A stretch of 64,000 bases of DNA from Streptosporangium sp. NBC_01755. GTDB lineage: Bacteria; Actinomycetota; Actinomycetes; Streptosporangiales; Streptosporangiaceae. Shown in pieces: positions 37,725-46,921 of the stretch (its first letter is position 1; every line of letters begins with the position of its first letter). The position numbers were made by a program, and so were the translations under genes. The DNA lies in assembly GCF_035917995.1 (NCBI RefSeq), contig NZ_CP109131.1, positions 4,774,001-4,838,000 on the forward strand, written 5' to 3'. The notes below the pieces were generated by a model. It did no database searches. It was given only the letters and a program-made list of their open reading frames with translations, and was not told the origin of the DNA.

Positions 37725-39236
37725 TTACGGAAGGCTCCCCGAGGTCAGCCCGGCGGCCACCGCGGACTCCCAGGCCGGGTCACGTTCCAGCGGGTAGAGC
37801 GGCGCCGGGCGTGACCGGTAGTCGAGCTGGTCGAGCGCGGCCGGGCAGTAGCCCGGAGTGCGGACGTAGACGGTCTGCGCGGCGTAACCGGCGAACGCGG
37901 CCTTCCAGGCGATGGCCCCCTTGGCGACGATCACGCGGGCGCTGCGCGGTGCGAGGTCCAGCGCGCGCAGATGATCGTCATCGAACGGGACCACCCGGTT
38001 CTCGGTCAGGACGATCGCGCCGATCGGCGCCTCGATCACCGCCACCCGGCCCATCTCCACCCGCTGGCCGCGCATGTACGAGCCGGTGCGCAGGTACGAC
38101 ACGGAGCCGAAGCGGCGGACCGGCCCGGACGCGCGGAACGGCGGTCCCATCGCCGGGTCGCTGTGGCCGCCCACCCACAGCTCCATCCGGTCGGCGGACC
38201 CCGCGTGTGCGGCGGAGACCGAGACCGGATCCCAGATGACCGCGACGACGCCCGACACCCCGGCCCGGGTCAACGCGTGGAGCAGCGCCGTACCGTCGCC
38301 CGGTGAGCCGCCGCCCACGTTGTCCGCCACGTCGACGAGTACGGTGGGCCCCCGGACGCCGGCCACCGCGGCCACCGCGTCGGCCGGGCCGACCAGCGGA
38401 GCGGAGAACGCGTCGCGCTCCCGCCACACGTGGGCGGCCAGTTCCCGGGCGCGCGGCACCGCGTGCGTCTCCGCCGCGAGATACACCGCGAACCCGAGCC
38501 GGCCGCTCTCGGCGTAGGCGAACCCGGGAAGCGCGCTGGCGGCCCAGACACCGGGCTCGGCGCGTAACTGCTCGGCCGCGGCGAGGATGGACCGCATCGG
38601 TTCGGCCACATCCTCCTGGGCCGGGGGCACGGTGAGCAGCGGAAGCCTCTCCAGGTGCCGGGCCGGGCGGCGTCCCGTCCGCGACGCGCGCAGCAGGCGC
38701 AGCACCGCCTCCATCGCCTCCGCGCCGCGTTCGGCCATGTCGACGTGCGGATAGGTGCGGTAGCCGACCAGGATGTCGGTGACCTCGGGCAGGGTCGCGC
38801 CGACGTTGGCGTGGTAGTCCAGCGTGGCGCCGATCGGGATGTCGCCGACGACGGCACGCAGCGCCGTGACGATCTCCGCCTCGGGGTCCGGATGGCCGTC
38901 GACCACCATCGCGCCGTGCAGCGACAGCACCAGACCGTCGAGTGGAAGCCGCGCCCGGGTGATGGCGACCAGCCGGCGCAGCATCGACTCGAACGCCTGC
39001 GACCGCACCGTGCCGGAGGGCAGAGCGGCGCCGAAGAACAGCCCCACCGGGTACGCCGACCGCTGCCGGGCGGCGTCGATGGCCCCACCCGGCTCGGTGC
39101 CCGTACCGCGCAGCGAGGCCACCAGCTCCGGCCCCTCGAAGAACTGGTACCGGCGGAAGTCCGCCAGTGTGGTGGGCTCGACCGCGAAGGTGTTCGTCTC
39201 CTGCCAGATTCCGCCCAGCCCGATCCGCACCGTCAT
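37725..39236 (-). CDS. M81 family metallopeptidase (MlrC-like), copy 2
   Basis: This 503-residue paralogue of the M81 protein at 28.9-30.4 kb has the same layout: GIWQETNTFAV, LSLHGAMVVDG, TLDYHANVG (metal ligands) and VGYRTYPHVDMAERG, then the MlrC C-terminal domain ending in RSRPAPLYPLERDP. The two copies are clearly diverged, not a recent duplication. ATG 39236 is preferred after GAAGGG, with GTG one codon upstream. It is divergent from the IclR gene and shares its control region. Confidence 0.88.
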   Translation of the reverse strand: MTVRIGLGGIWQETNTFAVEPTTLADFRRYQFFEGPELVASLRGTGTEPGGAIDAARQRSAYPVGLFFGAALPSGTVRSQAFESMLRRLVAITRARLPLDGLVLSLHGAMVVDGHPDPEAEIVTALRAVVGDIPIGATLDYHANVGATLPEVTDILVGYRTYPHVDMAERGAEAMEAVLRLLRASRTGRRPARHLERLPLLTVPPAQEDVAEPMRSILAAAEQLRAEPGVWAASALPGFAYAESGRLGFAVYLAAETHAVPRARELAAHVWRERDAFSAPLVGPADAVAAVAGVRGPTVLVDVADNVGGGSPGDGTALLHALTRAGVSGVVAVIWDPVSVSAAHAGSADRMELWVGGHSDPAMGPPFRASGPVRRFGSVSYLRTGSYMRGQRVEMGRVAVIEAPIGAIVLTENRVVPFDDDHLRALDLAPRSARVIVAKGAIAWKAAFAGYAAQTVYVRTPGYCPAALDQLDYRSRPAPLYPLERDPAWESAVAAGLTSGSLP

Positions 39237-39263
39237 CACTTTGCCCTTCCGATCACCCTGATG

Positions 39264-39304
39264 TACGATAAGCGAAATCTAATTCCGTATAACGTACTTA
39301 TCAA
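39264..39304 (-). promoter_or_regulatory. Promoter with two IclR-like half-matching sites (M81/iclR intergenic)
   Basis: On the minus strand TTGATA (39299-39304), 17 bp and TAGATT (39276-39281) make a good promoter for the M81 gene. Degenerate copies of the operator lie at 39264-39276 (TACGATAAGCGAA) and 39284-39296 (TCCGTATAACGTA). Their centres are again 20 bp apart. Confidence 0.55.
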
Positions 39305-39342
39305 TGAGCGGGCGGCTGCCCGGAAGGAGCGAGTAGGTACCG

Positions 39343-40107
39343 GTGAGTAGCGAACGGCGGTCCGACGAGGTGGGAGTCCTCGTCAAGGCACTCGACATCC
39401 TCGACCGGATGGCGACCAGCGCACCCTGCACCGTGGCACATCTCTGCCAGCACACCGGGATCACCAAGCCCGCGGCGTACCGGATACTCAAAACCCTCGA
39501 TCAGCGCGGATACGTGGTGCGCGACGAGGTGCGCCGGGAGTACTCGCTCGGCCCCGCGCTCTACGGCCTGAGCCGGGCGGCGCGGAACTCCACCGACCTG
39601 GTCCGGCTGATCCGCCCGGCCATGCAGTCGCTCAACGAGGAGTTCGGCGAGACCGTCAACCTCGGTGTGGTCAGTCACGGCCAGGTCGTCTACCTCGACG
39701 CGGTGGAGAGCGTGCAGCGGCTGCGCACGACGGTGCAGATCGCGCTGCGCGACAGGGTGCACACCACCGCGCTGGGCAAGGCGGTCCTCGCCGCGCTCCC
39801 CGAAGAGGAGGCCCGCGAGCAGCTCGCCGAGGCCGACTGGTCGCAGCTCACCTCCAACGCCGCCGGTTCGGCCGACGAGTTGCTGGAGAGCCTCGCGGCC
39901 TTCCGCCGGCTCGGCTACGCCGTCGACGACGAGGAGAACGAGGTGGGCTCCCGCTGTGTGGCCGCGTCCATCCTGGACGGCGAGGGCCGGCCGGTCGCCG
40001 CGATAAGCGTCTCCGCGCCCACCTCGCGGATGACCGGCGAGACCCTGGCCGCGGTGGGGCAGCGCCTGGCCGACGTATGTGTGGAGCTCGGCAACGCGCT
40101 CACGTGA
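39343..40107 (+). CDS. IclR-family transcriptional regulator
   Basis: This 254-residue regulator has a winged helix-turn-helix at about 10-70 (TVAHLCQHTGITKPAAYRIL) and an IclR effector-binding domain at about 85-250 (NLGVVSHGQVVYLD, TTALGKAVLAALP, GSRCVAASI). It is divergent from the second M81 gene, and the operator-like sites nearby match those at the binding-protein promoter. It is the likely regulator of the island, released by a pathway metabolite. GTG 39343 is used; AAGGAG lies 13 nt upstream. Confidence 0.92.
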   Translation: MSSERRSDEVGVLVKALDILDRMATSAPCTVAHLCQHTGITKPAAYRILKTLDQRGYVVRDEVRREYSLGPALYGLSRAARNSTDLVRLIRPAMQSLNEEFGETVNLGVVSHGQVVYLDAVESVQRLRTTVQIALRDRVHTTALGKAVLAALPEEEAREQLAEADWSQLTSNAAGSADELLESLAAFRRLGYAVDDEENEVGSRCVAASILDGEGRPVAAISVSAPTSRMTGETLAAVGQRLADVCVELGNALT

Positions 40108-40127
40108 TCCCTGGAAGGGGAGTCCCG

Positions 40128-41732
40128 ATGGCTTTCGACCTGTGGCTGCACGGGGCCACCGTGCTGGACGGCGCCGGCGCGCCGGCGCGCCGGCTCGACA
40201 TTGGGGTGACCTCGGACCAGATCACTTACCTGGAGGCACCGGAAGCCTCCGCGGCGAACGGCACGACGGCAGTCGAGACGGTCGACCTGACCGGGCTCAC
40301 CCTCGCTCCCGGTTTCATCGACATCCACACCCATTCGGACGTCAGCCTGCTGCTCGACCCGCGCGGCGAGAGCAAGGCCCTGCAGGGCGTGACCACCGAG
40401 GTGGTCGGCAACTGCGGGTACTCGGCGTTCCCGGTGCGTCCGGCCCGTCACCACCTGCTGACCGACCACCTCGCCCGCCTGGGTGACGGCCCCGCCCAGG
40501 TCACCTGGACCGACTTCGACGGGTACGCCGAGGCCCTGGCCGACGTGCGACCGGCCATCAACGTCGCCGCCCTCGCCGGGCACGGCGCGCTGCGGATCGC
40601 CGCGATGGACGACCCGTACGGGACGGCCACCGCCGACGACGTCGCGCGCATGCGGCACCTGCTCGACGAGGCGCTCGCGGCCGGCGCGTTCGGTCTGTCC
40701 ACCGGGCTCACCCACACGCCGTCCTCGCTCGGCGACCCCGGCGAGGTGGCCGCGCTGGTCGAGATCTGCGCCAGGCACGACGCCGTCTACGCCACCCACG
40801 CCCGGGCCTCGGCGGGCCGGGAGCTGGAGGCCGTCGACGAGGCCGTCGACACCGCCAGGCGCACCGGGGGGCGACTGCAGTTCTCTCACCTCGCGCTGAA
40901 CGATCCCGCCTACTGGGGCCGTGCCGCCGATGCGCTCGCCCGCTTCGACGCCGCCGAGGCACAGGGCCTCGACGTGGCCTTCGACGTCTACCCCTACGAC
41001 GCCTCGTCCTCGGCGCTGGTGCAGTACCTTCCCGAGTGGGTACAGCGGGACGGCAGTGCGGGACTGCGCCGGCGCTCCGGCGACGTCGCATGGCGGCAGC
41101 GCGCGCTTTGCGACATTCGCACTGGCTTCTTCGGCGGGATTCCCTGGCACTGGGACCGGGTTGTGATCACCGCCGCCGGGCCGCACGACGACCTGCCCGG
41201 CAGCTCGATCGCCGAGATCGCCCGGCGTCGGAGGCGGCCGCCCGAGGAGGTCTTACTCGACCTGTGCGTCGAGTTGGGCAGCGCGGCTCAGGTGGTGCTG
41301 CACTACCGCACCGAGACCGACATGACCGCGTTCCTCGCCCACCCCCTTTCGATCGTGGGCTCGGACGGCAACGCGCTGCCGTTGCACGCCGGCGCCGATC
41401 AGCCGCACCCGCGCGCCTACGGCACAAATGCCCGGGTACTGGGGCGCTACGTCCGCGAACTCGGCGTGCTGGCCCTGCCCGACGCGGTACACAAGATGTC
41501 CGCCGCCCCGGCGGCCCGGCTCGGCCTGCGCGATCGCGGGCAGATCCGCCCGGGGTTCGTCGCCGACCTGGTCGCCTTCGACCCGGCCGTGGTCGCTGAT
41601 CGGGCCACCTTCGAACGGCCCCGGCAGGCGCCGGTCGGGATCGCGCTGACCGTGGTCGGCGGGCAGATCGTCGTACGGGACGGCGTGCTCCGCACCGCCC
41701 GCCCGGGAAAGGTGCTGCGCCATGCCGGGTGA
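40128..41732 (+). CDS. N-acyl-D-amino-acid deacylase-like amidohydrolase
   Basis: This 534-residue protein of the D-aminoacylase group of the amidohydrolase superfamily hydrolyses an amide bond with zinc. It has GFIDIHTHSDVSLLLDP (metal histidines), GNCGYSAFP (cysteine ligand), YATHARASAGRE, LQFSHLALN and IVGSDGNALP (catalytic Asp). The C-terminal beta-sandwich has RGQIRPGFVADLVAFDP. ATG 40128 follows GGAAGGGGAG, 20 bp after iclR. It could release an acyl group or a D-amino acid from the island's substrate. Confidence 0.9.
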   Translation: MAFDLWLHGATVLDGAGAPARRLDIGVTSDQITYLEAPEASAANGTTAVETVDLTGLTLAPGFIDIHTHSDVSLLLDPRGESKALQGVTTEVVGNCGYSAFPVRPARHHLLTDHLARLGDGPAQVTWTDFDGYAEALADVRPAINVAALAGHGALRIAAMDDPYGTATADDVARMRHLLDEALAAGAFGLSTGLTHTPSSLGDPGEVAALVEICARHDAVYATHARASAGRELEAVDEAVDTARRTGGRLQFSHLALNDPAYWGRAADALARFDAAEAQGLDVAFDVYPYDASSSALVQYLPEWVQRDGSAGLRRRSGDVAWRQRALCDIRTGFFGGIPWHWDRVVITAAGPHDDLPGSSIAEIARRRRRPPEEVLLDLCVELGSAAQVVLHYRTETDMTAFLAHPLSIVGSDGNALPLHAGADQPHPRAYGTNARVLGRYVRELGVLALPDAVHKMSAAPAARLGLRDRGQIRPGFVADLVAFDPAVVADRATFERPRQAPVGIALTVVGGQIVVRDGVLRTARPGKVLRHAG

Positions 41733-42954
41733 GCCGACGGTCAGGCCGGCGAAAGGGCTGCCCGACGTCGCCGACCCGCGCGGAGCCCGGCTCTTCGACG
41801 GCACGTTCCCGCTGCCCACCGCCGTACTGCTCCGGGACGAACTAGAGCACAACGTCGCCACGATGGCCGCCTACTGCGCGGCCCACGACGTGCTGCTGGC
41901 CCCGCACGGCAAGACGACGATGTGCCCGCAGATCATCGAACGGCAACTCGCCGCCGGGGCGTGGGCGATCAGCGTGGCGACGGCGTGGCAGGCCCGGACG
42001 GTAGCCGACATGGGCGTGCGCCGCCTGTTGCTGGCCAACCCCGTCGTCGACCCCGGCTCGCTCCGGCTCCTCAACGGCGTGCTGGCCGGCTACGACGACC
42101 TCGAACTCTACTGCTACGCCGATTCGCCGACCGCGCTGCGCGCTCTGGAAACCGGCATCGACGCGAGCCTGCGCGGCCGGGTGGGGGTTCTCGTCGAGCT
42201 CGGGGTGACCGGCGGACGGACCGGTCTGCGCGACGACCGCGACGTGCTCGCCCTGGCGGCCAGGACCGCGGGCGGCCCGATGGGGCTGGCCGGATTCTCC
42301 GCTTTCGAGGGCATCCTGCACGGGGCCGACCTGGCCGGCACCCTGGCGTTGGTCGACCGGCTCCTCGACCGGTTGTCCGGCGTGGCGCGCACCGCGTACG
42401 CGGACGGGCTACTCGGCGCGGGACCACCACCGATCGTCACGGTGGGCGGCAGCGCCTACTTCGACCGGGTGGTACGGCGACTGCCGACGGCCCTTGCCGG
42501 CACGCCGTACCGGACCGTCCTGCGCAGCGGGTGCTACGTCACCCATGACGCCGGTGGCTACGACGCGATCTCGCCGTTCGGCGCCCGGCCACGCGCCCCG
42601 TACCGGCTCCGCGAAGCGCTGCGGATCTGGGCGCCGGTGCTGTCACGCCCCGAGCCGACGCTGGCGCTCGCCGGGCTGGGCCGACGGGACGCCTCCGCCG
42701 ACGACGGACTGCCGGTGCCCCGCATGGTGCGCGACCGCACCGGCCGGACCACCCGGCTCAACGGCGAGGTACAGGTGACCGCCGTCAACGACCAGCACGC
42801 GTATCTCGCCATACTGGCGGACCGGCCGCTCGCGGTGGGTGACCTGATCGCATTCGGCATCTCCCACCCGTGCACGACGTTCGACAAGTGGCGGGTCATC
42901 CCGGTCATCGACGCCGACTGCACGGTGACCGAACTGGCGTACACCCGGTTCTGA
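41722..42954 (+). CDS. D-serine dehydratase/D-threonine aldolase-like PLP enzyme
   Basis: This 410-residue fold-type III PLP protein has the N-terminal alanine-racemase-like barrel with Schiff-base lysine in PHGKTTM. The C-terminal metal motif is HPCTTFDKWRVIPVID, typical of D-serine dehydratase and D-threonine aldolase. It acts on a D-amino acid side chain. It overlaps the D-aminoacylase gene by 11 bp, suggesting sequential steps: release of a D-amino acid, then its breakdown. Confidence 0.88.
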   Translation: MPGEPTVRPAKGLPDVADPRGARLFDGTFPLPTAVLLRDELEHNVATMAAYCAAHDVLLAPHGKTTMCPQIIERQLAAGAWAISVATAWQARTVADMGVRRLLLANPVVDPGSLRLLNGVLAGYDDLELYCYADSPTALRALETGIDASLRGRVGVLVELGVTGGRTGLRDDRDVLALAARTAGGPMGLAGFSAFEGILHGADLAGTLALVDRLLDRLSGVARTAYADGLLGAGPPPIVTVGGSAYFDRVVRRLPTALAGTPYRTVLRSGCYVTHDAGGYDAISPFGARPRAPYRLREALRIWAPVLSRPEPTLALAGLGRRDASADDGLPVPRMVRDRTGRTTRLNGEVQVTAVNDQHAYLAILADRPLAVGDLIAFGISHPCTTFDKWRVIPVIDADCTVTELAYTRF

Positions 42955-42985
42955 TCATTGAAGAACCGCGGACCATCTCCGCCGG

Positions 42986-43002
42986 GGCCCGGCGATCGGG
43001 CC
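42986..43002. terminator. Bidirectional terminator at island right end
   Basis: GGCCCG/CGGGCC arms surround a 5-nt loop, between the convergent ends of the PLP enzyme (42954) and the acetoacetate decarboxylase-like gene (43016). Confidence 0.5.
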
Positions 43003-43015
43003 TGACAGTGGGCGG

Positions 43016-43753
43016 TCAGGGTTCCTTGGCCTCGTTGAAGGTCATGGCCATGTGGGAGACCGTGGCCGTGGCCAGGGCTCGTCTGGGCAGGCCGAGTTCG
43101 CTCAGTTCCCTGGCGATCGGGTGGTTGCCCAGCCGGATCAGGGCGCCGCCGGGGCGGGTGCGGATGCCGCGGGGGGACATCGACCAGGGGATGCGGCGGG
43201 TGACGCCGTCCAGGTGGCTGTAGGCGTCGAGGGCGGTCATCATGCCGGTGCCCGGCACCGGCAGGCCGGGTTTGATCAACAGGTCCAGCACCAGCCGCCC
43301 GTCCTGGCGCAGGATGCACCGCTTGTAGGGGGAGGACGTGCGCAGGTCGATGTCGGCCAGTTCCTTGGGAAAACCCCAGATCGTGCGGCCTGCCTCCAGG
43401 GTGAAGCCCTGGTCGACCGGGAGCCAGTGGATGAACGCCCCGGCGCCGGTCCTGCGTAGCTCGGACAGGTTCGCGCGCAGGCCCCCGCCGGGGGCGTGGT
43501 CCGCGCCGGGTGGCCGGGCCAGGAAGGCGATGCCGAACTCGTGGTAGGGGTCCAGATCACCGTCGAGGTAGTCGGCGAACATCAGCGTGCACAGGGCCTT
43601 GCCGGGCAGCACCTCGGCGACGTCGAGGTGGGAGTAGGCGATCACGGCCCGTGCGGCGTCCGCCCGGACCAGGTAGGAAGCGCCGCAAACCATGGCGTCT
43701 CGGACGCGGACCGGCATGGTGATCTCGCGTCCCTGAATCAGATGGCGTGCCAT
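43016..43753 (-). CDS. Acetoacetate decarboxylase family protein
   Basis: This 245-residue member of the ADC superfamily contains WGFPKELADIDL around residue 120, where the family's catalytic lysine lies, and the typical beta-cone fold pattern. Relatives include acetoacetate decarboxylases and other beta-keto acid enzymes, so the substrate is open. ATG 43753 overlaps the upstream glycosyltransferase end by 16 bp; ATG 43717 is an alternative. It is last in an operon with an acyltransferase and a glycosyltransferase, an unusual context. Confidence 0.78.
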   Translation of the reverse strand: MARHLIQGREITMPVRVRDAMVCGASYLVRADAARAVIAYSHLDVAEVLPGKALCTLMFADYLDGDLDPYHEFGIAFLARPPGADHAPGGGLRANLSELRRTGAGAFIHWLPVDQGFTLEAGRTIWGFPKELADIDLRTSSPYKRCILRQDGRLVLDLLIKPGLPVPGTGMMTALDAYSHLDGVTRRIPWSMSPRGIRTRPGGALIRLGNHPIARELSELGLPRRALATATVSHMAMTFNEAKEP

Positions 43754-44838
43754 GCCTCCAGTACACCAACCTCCAGGCCGGACGTCACCGGTCCGGCCGC
43801 CCATTCCTCCAGTTGCTCGACGAACGCACCCGCGTGGTCCGGCCAGTTGTGATGGGCCAGGGCCTCGGCGTGGCCGCGCCCGCCCATCTCCACCGCCCCG
43901 GTGGGATCGTCCCGCAGCGCCAGCACCGCGCGTACCGCCGCCCCGACGTCCCCGAAGGGGACGACGACCCCGCAGCCGGTCCGCTCGACCAGGGAGGCGG
44001 CGGCGGGCAGGGGTACGGTGACCACGGGGACGCCCCGGGACATGTAGTCGATGATCTTGGCCGGCACGGATCGATCGTCGGGCACCTCGTGCGGGAACGA
44101 CAGCCCGGCGATCGCCCTCTCGGCCATCCGCAGCGCGTGCCGGTTGGGCACGTAGCCGTACCAGTCGAGCAGGCCCTCCCGCTGCGCGTCCCGGAGCAGC
44201 GGCCTGACCCCGGCGTCGGCGGCGCCGATCAGGTCGAGCCTGATCCCGTGGGGGAGCAGCCGCCTGGCCGTCTCGACCAGCTCGGCCACGCCACCTGCTT
44301 CGGAGAGGTGACCGATGTGGACCACCCGGTCGCGGCCGGGCCGCGCAGGCGGGCTCTCGGGTACGCAGGCGGTGTTGGGGACGACCGGGTGGGGAAGGGA
44401 GAACCGGTCCCGGTAGGAGTCGTCGGCCAGGATCAGGTGCAGGCGGTGTTCCGCGCGGGCCTCGGTCCGGCGTACCAGCGCGGGCAGGCCCCGGCGCGCA
44501 GGTGTGGCGCCGGCTTCACCGCGTACGTCCCAGACGGTGGTGGGGCGGTGCCTGGGCAGGCGGGAGAGCAGCTCCGTGTCGTACACGACCAGCAGGTCGG
44601 CGCCCTCGACCCCGCGCCTGAGAGCTCCTCTGGCGGCCTTCAGCGCGCGCCCGCGATGGTTGCCGATCGCCCTGGGCACGTCGATCGCGCGGATCCGCGG
44701 ATCCGGGGTTACGTTGCAGTCGGTGAAGGGAGCGACGTAGGTGATGTCGTGCCCGGCGTCGAGAAGCGCCCGGACCTGCCGATGCATGATCCGGGCGTCT
44801 TCTGGATGATGAACGATTGTCGCGACGCATACCCGCAT
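43738..44838 (-). CDS. Family 4-like glycosyltransferase (GT-B fold)
   Basis: This 366-residue protein has an N-terminal Rossmann half beginning MRVCVATIVHHPEDARIMHRQ and ITYVAPF. In the C-terminal half, HIGHLSEAGG, GLLDWYGYVP and PAKIIDYMSRGVPVV are donor-binding features, though the usual EX7E acidic pair is poorly defined. It probably transfers a sugar to an envelope precursor. It lies 50 bp downstream of the acyltransferase gene on the same strand and overlaps the decarboxylase-like gene. Confidence 0.85.
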   Translation of the reverse strand: MRVCVATIVHHPEDARIMHRQVRALLDAGHDITYVAPFTDCNVTPDPRIRAIDVPRAIGNHRGRALKAARGALRRGVEGADLLVVYDTELLSRLPRHRPTTVWDVRGEAGATPARRGLPALVRRTEARAEHRLHLILADDSYRDRFSLPHPVVPNTACVPESPPARPGRDRVVHIGHLSEAGGVAELVETARRLLPHGIRLDLIGAADAGVRPLLRDAQREGLLDWYGYVPNRHALRMAERAIAGLSFPHEVPDDRSVPAKIIDYMSRGVPVVTVPLPAAASLVERTGCGVVVPFGDVGAAVRAVLALRDDPTGAVEMGGRGHAEALAHHNWPDHAGAFVEQLEEWAAGPVTSGLEVGVLEAWHAI

Positions 44839-44887
44839 ATGCCGATGCTGGGCGTCTGTTCCGTCATCACCGGAGGTGTTGCGTTAA

Positions 44888-46921
44888 TTACCGGGGAACT
44901 GCCGCTGAACTCTCCTTGGCGGCGGGTGCGGCCTCGGTGGTGGGCACGGCCTTGGCGGCGTGTGCCGGGGACGGCCGCCGGTAGAGCCATACCAGCCTGG
45001 GTTCGAGCAGCCACTTGAAGAGTTTGCGGGTCTCCGGCAGGCAGAGCACGATGGCCAGGGCCAGCGAACTCGACGCGATCGCCGCCACGCCCAGCGGGCC
45101 GTACAGCCAGGGGAAGCTCAGCCAGCCCTGGTCCTTGGCGATGACCACCACGACGCCGTGGAGCAGGTAGGCGTACAGGGTGCGGGTGCCGAGGTCGGAG
45201 AACCAGGTTTCGCGGCGGGGCACCAGCGCGAGCACCGCGGCCGTCATGATCAGCGCCGCGACCAGCACGGCGGCGCGCACGCCGAAGCCCGTCCACCAGG
45301 ACATGTCCATGGCCTTGAAGCTGTAGCGGAAGTAGATCGGGTCGCGCGGGACGTGGGGAGCGATGAGGATCGCCACCCCGGCGGCTCCGACGAGGACGAC
45401 AGCTGAGGTGATCTTGACCCAGGTGGGCTTGAGCAGGTCGAAGTGCTCGGGCTTGAGCAGCAGGCCGAACACGTAGAACGGCAGCAGGCCGAAGAATCGG
45501 TCGATGCTGAAGTCCCCGGAGATCTCGGAGAAGCCCGCCGCCATGTAGATGACCACCGCGACCAGCAGCGGTTGCCGCATCCGGGTCCAGATGGGCGTGG
45601 AGATCCGCCAGAGGACCAGGGCCACCAGATACCAGTTCAGCCAGGCCGGATCAATTATCGTCAGCGTCCACTTCTGGCCAAGCCCGTAGCGGAGCAGCGC
45701 GTAGCCGATCTCCACGACCACGTACGGGATCAGCAGTGTGTCGACCAGCTTGTTGATCTTCGCGTTGGAGTGCCAGAAGTTGCGGCCCAGGTAGCCGCTG
45801 ATCAGCACGAACGCCGGCATGTGGAACATGTAGACGAACAGGTATGCCGCGCTCGCCGAGTCCGCCTTCAGGGTGGGAACCAGCGAGTGGCCCACCACCA
45901 CCAGGGCGATCAGGACGAACTTCACATTGTCGAGATACGGCTCGCGCTTCTTCTTGGCGGGGGAAGCGGGGGGCTCCTCCTCGACGCGCGACTCGCGCTC
46001 CAGCTCCGCCCGCAGCTCCTGCTCGGCCTGCGGGCCCTGGTTCCAGAACGAGGGCTCGCTCTCCCGGTGGTTGTTCTCCCAGTAGGAGAAGGGGCGCTCT
46101 CCGCCCGCGGGCGGCGCCTGCCGGGGGGGTGCGACGGTCTGCGGGGGCCCGGCGCCCGGGAACATCCCGGGACTCGCGGGCTGTCCGGGAGCCGGGGACT
46201 GTCCGGGAGCCAGGGGCTGTCCGGGAGCCAGGGGCTGTCCGGGAGCCAGGGGCTGTCCGGGAGCCAGGGGCTGTCCGGGGCCGGGTGCCTGGGGCTGGGG
46301 GGCGGCGTAGGGGTGCGTGCCCGTCTGCGGCTGCGAAACGGGCGGTGGGGCCCAGTCAGGACGGGGGAGGGGCACCTGGGGAGCCCCCTGCGGGGCAGGG
46401 GCCTCCCTCGCCCACGACGGCTCCTGTGCCCATGCGGTGTTCTCCTGTGCCCGCGACGGCTCCTGTGCCCATGCGGTGTTCTCCTGTGCCCGCGACGGCT
46501 CCTGTGCCCATGCGGTGTTCTCCTGTGCCCAGGCCGGGCCGTCCTGAGTCCACGACGAGGGCTTCTCACGGGCCCACATGGACTCCTGCGGCACCGGTTC
46601 GGGCTCCAGGGGCTTGGACAGGTCGAGTGGATCGTTGGGGTGGGGCTCCCGATATGCCGGGTAGCCGCCCCACTCGGTGACCTCGCCGGGGTTCTCCTCT
46701 TCCCGGGGGGCCCAGGTTTCGTACCGGGACGGACTGCCGGGGGCGGCCGAGCCGCCGGGTGGCTCCGGCCAGGTGGGCTGATGCCCGCCGGGCGGCTGCG
46801 TCTGGCCGGGCGTCGGCCACGGGGCGGGTTTCCGGCCCTGTCCGCCGGCGGACCTGCCGGGGCCGTCGGAATCGCCGTCGTCCTGGGGGGCCGGCACCTG
46901 GAAGGGTCGGATGTCGCTCAC
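44888..46921 (-). CDS. Membrane acyltransferase with long proline-rich N-terminus
   Basis: Residues 1-330 are a disordered Pro/Gln/Gly/Trp-rich tail with two tandem repeats (13-residue SRAQENTAWAQEP units and 6-residue PLAPGQ units). Residues 335-640 form an acyltransferase-3/OafA-type membrane domain with about ten helices. It starts YLDNVKFVLIALVVVGHS, which contains the characteristic histidine, and LFVYMFHMPAFVLISGYLGRNF follows. The enzyme is expected to O-acetylate or acylate a cell-surface sugar. The tail faces the cytoplasm or wall depending on topology. It heads an operon with a glycosyltransferase and an ADC-like gene. Confidence 0.87.
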   Translation of the reverse strand: MSDIRPFQVPAPQDDGDSDGPGRSAGGQGRKPAPWPTPGQTQPPGGHQPTWPEPPGGSAAPGSPSRYETWAPREEENPGEVTEWGGYPAYREPHPNDPLDLSKPLEPEPVPQESMWAREKPSSWTQDGPAWAQENTAWAQEPSRAQENTAWAQEPSRAQENTAWAQEPSWAREAPAPQGAPQVPLPRPDWAPPPVSQPQTGTHPYAAPQPQAPGPGQPLAPGQPLAPGQPLAPGQPLAPGQSPAPGQPASPGMFPGAGPPQTVAPPRQAPPAGGERPFSYWENNHRESEPSFWNQGPQAEQELRAELERESRVEEEPPASPAKKKREPYLDNVKFVLIALVVVGHSLVPTLKADSASAAYLFVYMFHMPAFVLISGYLGRNFWHSNAKINKLVDTLLIPYVVVEIGYALLRYGLGQKWTLTIIDPAWLNWYLVALVLWRISTPIWTRMRQPLLVAVVIYMAAGFSEISGDFSIDRFFGLLPFYVFGLLLKPEHFDLLKPTWVKITSAVVLVGAAGVAILIAPHVPRDPIYFRYSFKAMDMSWWTGFGVRAAVLVAALIMTAAVLALVPRRETWFSDLGTRTLYAYLLHGVVVVIAKDQGWLSFPWLYGPLGVAAIASSSLALAIVLCLPETRKLFKWLLEPRLVWLYRRPSPAHAAKAVPTTEAAPAAKESSAAVPR
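46179..46281 (-). repeat. 18-bp in-frame tandem repeat (about 5.5 copies)
   Basis: The near-identical units encode PLAPGQ in the acyltransferase tail. Confidence 0.9.
46416..46531 (-). repeat. 39-bp in-frame tandem repeat (3 copies)
   Basis: Units at 46416, 46455 and 46494 encode a 13-residue AQE/W-containing motif in the acyltransferase tail. Confidence 0.9.
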
